From [Chlorobium] sp. 445 (GTDB lineage: Bacteria; Bacteroidota; Chlorobiia; Chlorobiales; Thermochlorobacteraceae): DNA of 64,000 nucleotides. The stretch spans positions 1-64,000 of the forward strand of contig NSLH01000003.1 of assembly GCA_002763895.1 (NCBI GenBank). Direction: 5' to 3'. Position 1 is the first letter of the stretch. Every line of letters begins with the position of its first letter. The translations under genes and the position numbers were made by a program. This document shows positions 1 through 9,068 of the stretch, piece after piece. A model generated the notes under the pieces. That model had not been told where the DNA came from, did not search any database, and was given only the letters and a program-made list of their open reading frames with translations.

Positions 1-3000
1 TAAAGGCTTCGTTTAAGCCGGTTTTTATTCCATAGTAAAATTTTTACATCCCAGTCTTTAAGTGGTTTTCCAATGCGTTCTATTTTTTCTTTTTAATCGT
101 TGCTCGGCACTGTTGCCAATAAACCAGGCGTCTTTGGTTAGTTTGGTCAGCACAGTGCTATTTTCTTCTACTTGTTCGGCTATGCTTTGAGTATCGATTT
201 TTTGCAGGGTTAGGGCTTTGAGGCGGTATTGGTTAGAGCGTTTTTGTATGAGTAAGATGTTGGTATCGACGGTTGCGCTTTCGAAGATGCTGGGACCTAA
301 ATCAATGAGAATAAGCGGGTTAAATTTTGTAAAATACTCACGAAGTTTTTCGCCATAGCCTGTGCGCATCCATTTATTGGAGGTAATAAAACAAAGTATG
401 CCATCGGTTTTAAGTAGTTGTAAGCCTTTTTCGTAGAAGAGGGTGTAAATATCGCCGGTGCGAGTGAAGGTTTTGAAAGGTTGTGTTTGATAAAGTTTAG
501 CGAGTTTGCCGCCGTCTCTTTGCAGTTGGATATACGGTGGATTGCCGATAACGATATCAAATCCATCTTTGACTCCAAACATCCATTCGGGGTCGAACCA
601 GTTTGCGGAGTGGTTTTGGGCGTAGGGGTCGAAGTCAGCGATTTGCTGGGCGACGGTGTTTTTCCAGCCATCGTGTTTGAGCAGTTCGACGAGTTCTTGT
701 CGGAGTTGTTTGTCTTTCTCTTGGAGTTGAAGTTTTTCTTTTCGGGTTATGGCGGTGAAGTAGTTGTGGCGGAGGGCTTGGAGTTCAGATTCTTTTTTTT
801 CTATGTCGGGGTTACGCATTAGAAGTTGTGTTGGTTTTTCTAAGCCGATGAGTGCATTAGCGGCGACGAATTTAGTTTCGAGGTTGGGCAGGCTACGGAT
901 GCCGAAATTGTCTTTGGTTTTATCGACTGTTTGGTCAATGATGAGCGAGATAAAGAAGCGTAATTTAGCGATTTGTACGGCAATAGGTTGAATGTCGATG
1001 CCGTAGATGCAGTTTTCAATCAGGTAGAGTTTGCGACCGTAGTCGCTGGCGTTATTTTCGAAGATGTCATTAATTTCGTTGAGGCGTTTTGCGCGTTCTT
1101 CTTTGTCGCCAATTTTAAAGGCTTCTTCGGTTTCTTGAATGGCTTTTTGGCGTTGGAGTTCGCGCCAGTAGGTATTGTTGGGGTCGAGTTTTTGGAGGAT
1201 ATAGACCATTTTGTGCAGAATGCCCATGGGGAAGGCGCCGGAGCCGCAAGCGGGGTCTAAAATTTTGCATTTATTGAGGGCTTCGATGAGGGCTTTTGTT
1301 TCGGTTTCGTTGAAGGGGTTAGGGTTGTCGGAATAGGAGAGGAGGTTGCGCAGCCGTGCCTCAAAGGTATCCGAAGCAAAAGTATCAGAAGCATCTATGC
1401 TGCCCGTGCTGTCTGTGTTTCTCGCACTTTGCTCTGAGGCCAGGAACTCTCCGACGCTGAGCTTGGCTTTCAGCGGATTTTCTCGGATATGTTTTCGGAT
1501 TGCCTCAAAAGCGCGTTCATTTCTGACGATATAGTCGTAGGATTCATGCATCCAGAGTTGTCCTTTGCGACCGAGTTGTTTATTGATTTCGTCAGCAGTA
1601 AAGGATGTCCAAGAATGCAGGATATCGGACAACTGATGATTGTCAAGGGGTTTGACTAAGACGTGCACATGATTGGGCATAATGACCCATTCATCTAAAA
1701 TATAGCGTTGATGGTTAAAGTATAGCAAGGCATTGGCGACGATTCTTGCGATTTTTTCTTCTTTTAATACACAACTTCCAGAACCAGCATGCAGCAAGGT
1801 TTCAATTCGTTCAGAAAACAGGCGGTAATATTCTTTAAGCTCTGCTTTTGAGAGGGTTTTCAAAGCGGCTTGATGTCTCTGTTTAATATCTGTTGGGATA
1901 TTGTGTTGTGTCAGCCAGAGTTCTCTTTGTGATTTGATTTGTTCTAGCACGTCGTGTGGAAGTGAATCTGCGAGTCGGAAGGTGACGAAGTACCAGACAT
2001 TTTCTTGTTGCCAGTGTGGGAGATTGCCGCGGTAAATGTCGACTTCATCAAATGGGTTGAAGAAGGTGTATAGGTGATTGATGTCTTCATCGTCAGCAGG
2101 GATGTTGAGAGTGCTTTTACTTTTGAGGTATTGAATCAGGGATTCATCGACCATGTAGTCGACGATTTCGCGCGGGGTATAGAAACTGCCAGTTTGTTTG
2201 CGGGCGGTGGTTTGAGTTTCGGGGTTGTAGTTTGCCAGCAGGTTTTCGAAGACTTTGCCGAGAAGTTCAGGATCGAGCGCGACTTCCTCTTCTATCGGGG
2301 TATTTTCGGCAACTGTGAATTTGTAACTCTTCAGCAAATTGATTAAGCCTCTGAATGTGTAGCGTTTGTTTGTCGTGGCATAAATTTTGTTTAGGTCAAT
2401 TTCTTTTTCTTTGCTGAAGAGAAGGTAATCGGGCACGATAGCTTGTTTTTTCTTTTCACGGCTGAAGCCATCGACATATTCAATTTTGCCCTGATCGTTG
2501 GGTTTATCTAAGCAATCAAACAAGCCGCCGTTGAGGAACGGAATATCTTTGAACAAGTTCAGCACGTCCTTTTCAGAAATTGTAAATAAATCAGCATAGC
2601 GGAAAAGATTTTTGACGCCATATTCTTCGCGGTTTGTCTTGAAGTCGCCGGTTTTGGCGAACTTGCGGTTGTTCATGTTTTGATTGAGCGTTGCAAAAAA
2701 GAGGTTTTGCAGAATGGCGTTGTAGTAGCTATGCGAGTTTTTGTTTTTATTAAAATCTTTTAAGATGCTGGTGATAAAATTTTCGTCGAAGAGTTTTTCA
2801 GGAACAAGTTCTTTTTCTTTGATAAACCAAACGAAGATGAGGCGCGTAATGAGGCGAATGAGGTTAGTGGCATTGCGAATCTCTTGGTTCTTTTCCAAAT
2901 CATCAGGGAAAGAGACCGCATCCATAGCGGCAAAATACCAGTTAGAAAGTTCTTGGAAGAATTTTTTGTTGAGGGTATTGACGTCTAAAACATCTAACCA

Positions 3001-3585
3001 GTATTTGTGCAGTTCATTGAAATTTTTTGCGCTATGCTCGCTAAGGTCTTGAAGGATGCGCAGGTGTCCAGCGTGTGTGGTTTTGGTGTGAATATCGCGC
3101 AGGATAATAACTTTACCTGCTTTTTCGCCTTGTCGCCATTGTTGAAGGTGTTTGGAGCGTTCACTGATGGAAATGGAAATCACAGCTTCTTGATTGACGG
3201 TATATTTCAGCACTAACGCAACGGGCATTTTTTGGCTAACGCGATTAAAAGCGCGGGTGAGTTCGGAAATTTTAGTGCGTGTAGGAGACTCACTCAGTTC
3301 TAAACCAAAAATTGTAAGTCCTTCATAATTTGCATTGCTTTGCTCAAGGGCTTGCTCAACGGAATAAGCATTTTTTTGAGAATTAAAAATTGAGTCATCA
3401 ATAAGACCAAGAAAATATGTATTCACAACGGTTTGGAAAGTGTCGTTCTCTTTGTAGTGTTCTTTCAAAAGCTCTTTCAAACGCAAGGATTGAGCGGTAT
3501 TAGAATTGAGCCGAATGCCAAGTTGCTTAAAGAGGTCAGTAGCGGCGTCAAAAAAGGATTTGCTATTGAAGGCGTTGAGGTTCAT
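1..3585 (-). CDS. Eco57I-type adenine-specific DNA methyltransferase with an in-frame RAYT transposase domain (partial, frameshifted)
   Basis: This protein probably methylates adenine in a restriction or defence system with the helicase upstream. The start at 3585 gives MNLNAFNSKS. Motif X (FYTPREI) lies near residue 465, the SAM-binding motif I (DPACGSGAFP) near 776 and the catalytic NPPY near 1012. Motif X and motif I are normally separated by a short linker. Here about 240 residues (roughly 505-745) form a Y1/HUH transposase-like domain with MPNHVHVLV and ESYD motifs. The first stop, at 58-60, is a frameshift. Removing one base in the T5 run at 90-94 and one in 37-45 restores conserved sequence (IERIGKPLKDWDV, then YYGIKTGLNEAF) through position 1, so the gene runs off the window. 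It is more AT-rich than most of the window. The family is certain; the target sequence is unknown. Confidence 0.85.
1345..2080 (-). mobile_element. RAYT (REP-associated tyrosine transposase, Y1/IS200-like) domain inserted within the methyltransferase gene
   Basis: The translated stretch begins NPFDEVDIYRGNLPHW, a typical start of free-standing Bacteroidota/Chlorobi RAYT proteins. It continues with YFVTFRLADSLP, the metal-binding HUH motif (HVH in MPNHVHVLV, about 1660-1690) and a catalytic tyrosine candidate in HESYDYIVRN (about 1520-1550), followed by IRENPLKAKL. All catalytic residues appear intact. Reading frame is kept into and out of the domain. The C-terminal side ends with a duplicated DNA unit (GTATCCGAAGC / GTATCAGAAGC, 1367-1393) before methyltransferase sequence resumes at EARLRNLLSYS. 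RAYTs are normally single-copy genes beside REP palindromes. The exact boundaries are estimates to within about 15 bp. Confidence 0.85.
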
Positions 3586-3658
3586 CGTACTTTACTGGAT
3601 AGAGTTATGAGAAGAAGATAAACCATAGAGGTTCACTGTGTTCTTCTTGGTAAAAAAA

Positions 3659-6600
3659 TCATGAAGCTGAAATAAAAAACCAGTTGATAAGGTCAAAGTT
3701 TTCGGATGTAAATTTTTCTTCGGTCTTTTTTTCTGCTGATATATTTTTAGGATGGAGTGAACCTGAAAATAAATCGTGAATTTGACTTATTGCAACAGGT
3801 CTGGCTTGTCCTTGAAGCCAAGATTGAATAGCCTGAGCGAGTTTATTTAGCTCTTCTTGATTGCCATCATCAATTGCTTTCGGAATATAGCGAGGTTGAA
3901 GTTGATGATATCGAAGCAGGGTAAGAATTTCTTGATTATTTTTTAGAGTGGTGATGCGATTTTGATCGGATGCAATAGGCTGGTGGATAAGATAAATTTC
4001 TTTGTAGTTATGGTCTTTGGTGTCATCGGAGCGTTTGGGATAACCGAGCACGGCAACGAGGCTATCGGGTATCGTTTGCCATTTTTCAGTAGGCTTTAAT
4101 TTGAAGCCGGTGAAAACGCCGTTGGGTATTTTCTTGAAAAATTCAGCATTCTTTCTGAGGAAATCATAAAGTTCTTGTCGGAATTGTTCTAACGAGAGGT
4201 CGTTCAAGCCGAGCGTTTCATCGCTGGTTTCTACATCGTCCCAAGTGATTTGCAGTTGTTCGAGCATTTTTTGGGTTTGTCGTGGCAAGAGCGGATTATC
4301 TTCAATCATTTGTTGCAGTTCGGATGTAAGTTTATCGTGCAGTTCTGTGCCGACAACCGTCATTAAAGCCATGCGTTTTTTCGACGCGCGATTTAAGTTT
4401 GAGATAATCTTCATAGTTTTTAGCGGGCCAAAAGTTAATGCCCTTGATGGTTTTATTAGGTGAGCCAATACGATCGATGCGTCCCATACGTTGAATAAGC
4501 CGAACGGGGTTCCAGTGAATATCGTAGTTGATGACCATGTCGCAATCTTGCAGATTTTGTCCTTCGCTGAGGCAGTCGGTCGCAATCAATACATCAATAG
4601 GATTTTCGAGTTTATACCGTGTTTCAGAGTCATGCTCGAAGATGAGGGTTTTCCAAATGTCGTAGGGCACTTTCCATGTACCTTTGTCTAAGAACTTGGA
4701 TTCTAAACCAAGATGGTTTTGGTACATTTCTGTCCAATCTTTTTCGTTGTAGAGTTTGGTATAAGGAGCGAAGCGTTCTAAAATGGGTTCAAACTTTGCG
4801 CCTGAGTAGCCATCGTAGGCTTCGCTGATCGAGCCTGAGACATAAGCGATATTTTGAATACCGCGTTTTTTTAATTGTTTGTAGAGAAACTCTGCCGTGT
4901 CCTTGAATACAGTAAAGACAAGTACTTTTTTGTTAGGTGAAGTTTTTTGCTTGCAAGTGATGTGCTCAATGAGTTTATTGAGTTTTTCATCTTGTGCTTT
5001 ACCAGCGTTGAAGGCTTTTTCATACTCATCTAAGTTGGCTTTTAGTTGGCGAAGTTTCTCGATGTCAGCTTCAAGATGTTGTTTGAAAAGGGCAAGATTG
5101 GTGATAGAAGAGAGCAGAATGGGATTTTTCTTGCCAAGCGTGATGGGTTTTTCAGTTTCGGCACTAAGTTGAGCTGCTGTCTCAATAAGTTCTTCTTCCT
5201 CTTCTTCGGACATGTCATCTTCAATAGTGGTATCGACTTTGCTTTGATTAAATAATGTTACTTTTTCTAAGGCGTGAAGGTGATGATTTAAGATATTTTC
5301 CACTGTGCATTTGAATGAAAACCAACTCGATTCAAGGCGTTTAATTAAAAGGATATACATCATTTTAACGAGAAATTTTTGGCGTTGCTGTTCATCTTCG
5401 AGCACGCTTTTAGGCGGAATGGTTTTCATGTAGTCGGCAGGGCGGTAAGCGGTAAGGTTTATAGAAATCGCATCAAGAATATCGTCAAATGATTTTAGAT
5501 TGCCGATATTTTCAGGGGTTACATATTCATTGATAGGTGCTTCTTTTTTGGGGAAGTTCATTTCGCCAAATTCGCCTTCAATGAGTTGTCGGGTTCTTGC
5601 CACAATTAAGGCGTCGGTGAGTTTTTCAAATTGTGGTGGAAGTGTAGCGATGAAGTCGGCAATTTTTCTATTGTCAAGGGCTACCCATTTGCTAAATTCT
5701 TTTTGTGCTATTCTGAAAATATTTTCAAGGCTATCGATTTCTAAATCCGTGTCCTGAAAACCATTGTCGTGTCCTTTGGTCATCAGTTTAAATTGATTAC
5801 GAATGTCCATGAGTTTATTGTTGATGGGGGTTGCCGAAAGTTGCAAAACTTTGACTTCTCGGCTTGTATTTTGAGGCAAAAGCAAGTGCTCGACAAGGAA
5901 GTTATAGCGTGAAGATTTGTCGTTTCTCAGGTTATGGCTCTCGTCAATAACGATGAGCAGTTTCGGTCTAGTTTGGAAATAGCGCAGAGTTTTGTCGGCA
6001 TAGCGATCAAAGCGATCTTCTTGCAAGTCGGTGTGATAGCGGATGTAGAAGTCAAGTTCATCTTGTTCGAAACGGCTTTGCTGACCGATTTTGTATTGTT
6101 CCCAGTTGCTTGAAAGTTTTTTAGGACAGAGCAGTAAAACAGTGAATCCTTTGAGTTCAAAGTATTTCATGACGGCAAGGGCAGTCCAAGTTTTGCCCAA
6201 GCGACTGCATCGGCTAAAATCGCGCCATTATATTTTTGAGCATTTTAATCAAACTGATTGCGCCTTTTTGTTGATAGGGATAAAGGCTTTTGTAGATAGT
6301 AGTTTCTTCTAAATGAGAAATTTCACGCCTGAATTCTGCATCACCTGAAAGTTCCAAAATATCGCCCTTAAACATTTCGTAAAGGACTTTGTAATAAAGG
6401 TCGTGAGGGGTGTATTCTTTGTAGAGAGTTTTAATGAGGTCAATGATATAGTCTTTGACATCAACTTTGGTTTTGTTAGGTAGTTCTCTTTTGTCTGAAG
6501 CGGTGTGTTCCCACAGTTCTTGAAACCATTTTTTCAAATCTCGAAATTCATGTTCGTAGTCATGTTTAGCGATGTTCATTTCGATATTTGAGCTAAATTG

Positions 6601-7041
6601 TAAGCCAAGCCCAGCATCGGTGAGGTTTGAGCTACCAACGATGAAATAGTTTTTTGTTTTGGTCTTATCAGTGTAGATATAAGTTTTAGCATGGCAGAAA
6701 TTTTTTTGAATGGTCTTGACTGCAACTTTATCTTGTTGCAAAAATGCAACCGCTTTTTGGGCGGAGTGACTCAAAGAAAGCGCGGAACTAATACCGATGT
6801 TTCCATTGAGTAGATCGAGGATTTTATCTTCATCGGGCTGTACCTCTTCCTGCATCAAGTTTCCTAAAATGAGGCGGAAGTGTTCGACGGCGTTGATATT
6901 GTCGTTCATCCACGCCAAGGCATTGACGGAAAAATAACCAGTAACGATGTCTAAAGAACCTTTTTCGGTGCTTTGCTTGACGAAGTCGAACACCGTGTAG
7001 TATTCGCTGTCCGAGGTTTTGGTTTTATTATCGAGGAGCAT
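3659..7041 (-). CDS. Phospholipase D-like nuclease / SNF2-type helicase fusion (three frameshifts)
   Basis: The N-terminal third is a PLD-family nuclease domain with one HxK motif (FCHAKTYIY) followed by GSSNLTDAG. A superfamily 2 helicase follows, with a Walker A that reads AVGLGKT after correction, a DESH box (LIVIDESHNLRN), SATP (motif III), and a helicase-C domain with ATDCLSEGQNLQ and QRMGRIDRIG. Three single-base errors split it: a missing A in the run 6233-6237, a missing G at 6201-6203 (inside Walker A), and an extra A in the run 4376-4381. Corrected, it is one protein of about 1127 residues. The methyltransferase gene starts 73 bp downstream on the same strand, so the two probably form one operon. 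It plausibly translocates or cleaves unmodified DNA. If the breaks are real, the gene is dead. Confidence 0.8.
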
Positions 7042-7088
7042 AGTGAGTCATGTTAAGGAGTTATTGAGTAATCTAATGTTAGTGGAGT

Positions 7089-7118
7089 ATGATATGAATT
7101 TTTAGGGTATATAATCAA
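7089..7118 (-). promoter_or_regulatory. Possible sigma-70-like promoter for the helicase/methyltransferase locus
   Basis: Read on the minus strand, a TTGATT hexamer (7113-7118) and a TATCAT hexamer (7089-7094) are separated by 18 bp, about 50 bp before the helicase start. This is pattern matching only; the AT-rich surroundings make chance matches likely. Confidence 0.3.
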
Positions 7119-7183
7119 GGAACTTGTAGAAATGAACGTGCTGCTTAACTTTGTATTTTACCTAACACCAAACATGCAAACTT

Positions 7184-8095
7184 GTGAATCCACTTACGCT
7201 GTTTGAAATTGAGCTAATCAAAACCACACGTCGTGCTGCCTTTTGGATGACTGCAGGAATCTACACGCTCTTTGCCGTGTTAGTGCTGAGTTTTCTGGTC
7301 TTTGCTGCACGGGCTGTAAATGTCAACAATCAAGAAGTGCTGCTGCGCTTGCCTGAAGGATGGTCGGGCTTGATTGGGCTATTCAAATGGTTTAGCACCA
7401 TTTATGTGCCTGTTACCATTACGCTGCTTGTAGCAAGCGAATTTACCTACCGCACCGCACGACAAAATGTGATTGATGGGCTCTCCAAGGAAGAGTTTTT
7501 TCTCTCCAAACTCTTTCTGGTGCTCTTTACAGCGCTGATTTACTTGCTGATTTTTCTAGGTACCGTGTTCATTTTTGGTGCAATCGGTTCAGCGAAGGTA
7601 GGCAGTGAAGCGCCGCTTGTGCGAGCGCAGGATATGGCGTTGCTGGGTGCCTATTTTGTCGTACTCTTGGGCTATGGCAGCATTGCCTTTTTCTTCGCTT
7701 TTTTGACGCGCAGTTCAGGTGCTGCAATGGCATCGACACTGCTTTATACAATTATCATTGAAAATATTCTCAGTGCGGCACTGGGATTTACGGAGTTGCT
7801 CAAAGGCATGGCGAAGTATTTGCCTACCAAAATTTTTGATGACCTGCTGAACCCCTTGCGATATGATGCAGAAAAATTAGCGGAGATGACGGAGCAAATT
7901 CAAAAAATGCGAGATGAAGTGGACTTAATTGCACGCGATATGCCATCCAGAGCCGAGCAAGCAAAGCAATTTCTAGCGCAAATGGAGCAAAATTTACCAG
8001 CACATGACACGTCTATCGCTTACATTTTAGCCTTAAGTTATATCATTGCCCTCTGCGCTGCGATCTACCTAATCTTCAAACAGCGTGACCTTTGA
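7184..8095 (+). CDS. ABC-2 type transporter permease
   Basis: This integral membrane protein of 303 residues has about six hydrophobic segments. The first begins around residue 18 (AAFWMTAGIYTLFAVLVL) and the last ends shortly before the C-terminus KQRDL. A soluble, helix-rich stretch (about residues 225-270, KLAEMTEQIQKMRDE) separates the last two membrane segments. The TYRTARQNVIDGLSKEEFF region is characteristic of ABC-2 permeases. The start is GTG at 7184; the ATG at 7174 is out of frame. These permeases normally sit just downstream of their ATPase gene, but none is adjacent. The gene instead abuts the divergent AT-rich defence locus, which may have separated it from its partner. Substrate unknown. 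Confidence 0.75.
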   Translation: MNPLTLFEIELIKTTRRAAFWMTAGIYTLFAVLVLSFLVFAARAVNVNNQEVLLRLPEGWSGLIGLFKWFSTIYVPVTITLLVASEFTYRTARQNVIDGLSKEEFFLSKLFLVLFTALIYLLIFLGTVFIFGAIGSAKVGSEAPLVRAQDMALLGAYFVVLLGYGSIAFFFAFLTRSSGAAMASTLLYTIIIENILSAALGFTELLKGMAKYLPTKIFDDLLNPLRYDAEKLAEMTEQIQKMRDEVDLIARDMPSRAEQAKQFLAQMEQNLPAHDTSIAYILALSYIIALCAAIYLIFKQRDL

Positions 8096-8115
8096 TTGAG
8101 CGCAATTGAAAATGA

Positions 8116-8154
8116 GAGCAACGCACTGCAAATAGACCATGAAGCGCGTTGCTC
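8116..8154. terminator. Hairpin between convergent genes
   Basis: A 9-bp perfect stem (GAGCAACGC at 8116-8124 with GCGTTGCTC at 8146-8154) closes a 21-nt loop between the convergent ends of the ABC permease and the DUF4397 gene. It lacks a clean T run, so bidirectional terminator function is inferred from position. Confidence 0.5.
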
Positions 8155-8176
8155 TGAAGCCTAAGAGAATCAAAGT

Positions 8177-8977
8177 TTAATTATCTCTCACGACTGTTGC
8201 GCCAAGGGCAGTGGCGCCAGTACGACCAGCAAGACCGCGGATATAAATGGTGTAGATAAAGCCGGGTGTTGGTGAAGCTGAGCCGAGACCAGGTCCAGGA
8301 ACAGCTGCGCTGAACGAGGCAATAGGCGCCTGTGTGGCAGGATCGAGGAGTTGAACCGTACCAGTGCCCGAATTGATTAGCACATAGCCTGTGGCTTGAC
8401 GGAAAGAAATATCGGGAAGGGTGCGCACGCTATCGCTGCCACCGCTAACGCGCAGAACAGGTCGGACCGTAGGCGCATTCGGTGAAAGATGCACCACACG
8501 CACCAGTGAGCGACCGGGCGGAATGGTCTCAAAGGTCGGGGCAACCGATGTATCACGATACACGGTGAGCGTCGTGCGCGGGAAGCTGTCCGTTAGGGCT
8601 ACGGTGTAACGCGTCTGGTTGCCCTCAGCTTGAATGGTGGTGTTTAGCGACAGTTGAGGCGGAGTGGGAATAGCCGCTGTAGGAGCACTGGTCAGGTTAA
8701 TGACAACAGGACCAGCAGGCACATTGTAATACGGGCGATTATCCAGATAGCGAATGGTATCCGGTGCTGTTGAGCTGGGCGCAACCGTTGGACGGCGACC
8801 GTTGATTTGCAAATTGACTGCAGGCGCACCCGGAGAAAAATGCAAAACGCGCACATTGGCTGTGTTTGCAAGCGGATCGGGACTTTCCGTTGGACGTGCG
8901 CAGCCCAAAATAGCTGACAGGGCGAAGATGAGTAAAGGTGTAAAAGAGAAGCGAAATTTCGACATGGGATTGTTCAT
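8177..8977 (-). CDS. DUF4397 domain lipoprotein
   Basis: The protein starts with a hydrophobic signal and a lipobox (LSAILGC), so it is probably a lipoprotein processed around residue 26. Two DUF4397-like repeats follow, each opening with a similar motif (RVLHFSPGAPAVNLQING near residue 43 and RVVHLSPNAPTVRPVLRV near residue 160). DUF4397 domains are beta-sandwich-like extracellular modules of unknown activity, common in cell-surface proteins of Bacteroidota and others. The start could be 8977 (MNNPMSKF) or 8965 (MSKF). It lies directly downstream of a TonB receptor on the same strand, 91 bp away, with a hairpin between, so co-transcription is possible but not assured. No enzymatic motif is seen. 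Confidence 0.75.
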   Translation of the reverse strand: MNNPMSKFRFSFTPLLIFALSAILGCARPTESPDPLANTANVRVLHFSPGAPAVNLQINGRRPTVAPSSTAPDTIRYLDNRPYYNVPAGPVVINLTSAPTAAIPTPPQLSLNTTIQAEGNQTRYTVALTDSFPRTTLTVYRDTSVAPTFETIPPGRSLVRVVHLSPNAPTVRPVLRVSGGSDSVRTLPDISFRQATGYVLINSGTGTVQLLDPATQAPIASFSAAVPGPGLGSASPTPGFIYTIYIRGLAGRTGATALGATVVRDN

Positions 8978-9014
8978 TGCGTTTGTAAGTTATTTTGGAT
9001 TTTTTTGAGGCAAG

Positions 9015-9061
9015 GGCGCACAAGCCCACTGTGCCAAAAGGTAAAGTCAGACCTGTGCGCC
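9015..9061 (-). terminator. Hairpin after the TonB-dependent receptor
   Basis: GGCGCACA (9015-9022) pairs with TGTGCGCC (9054-9061), giving an 8-bp GC-rich stem immediately after the receptor stop codon on the minus strand. No strong U tract follows directly. It could be a terminator or a processing hairpin before the DUF4397 gene. Confidence 0.4.
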
Positions 9062-9068
9062 GCCGAAT

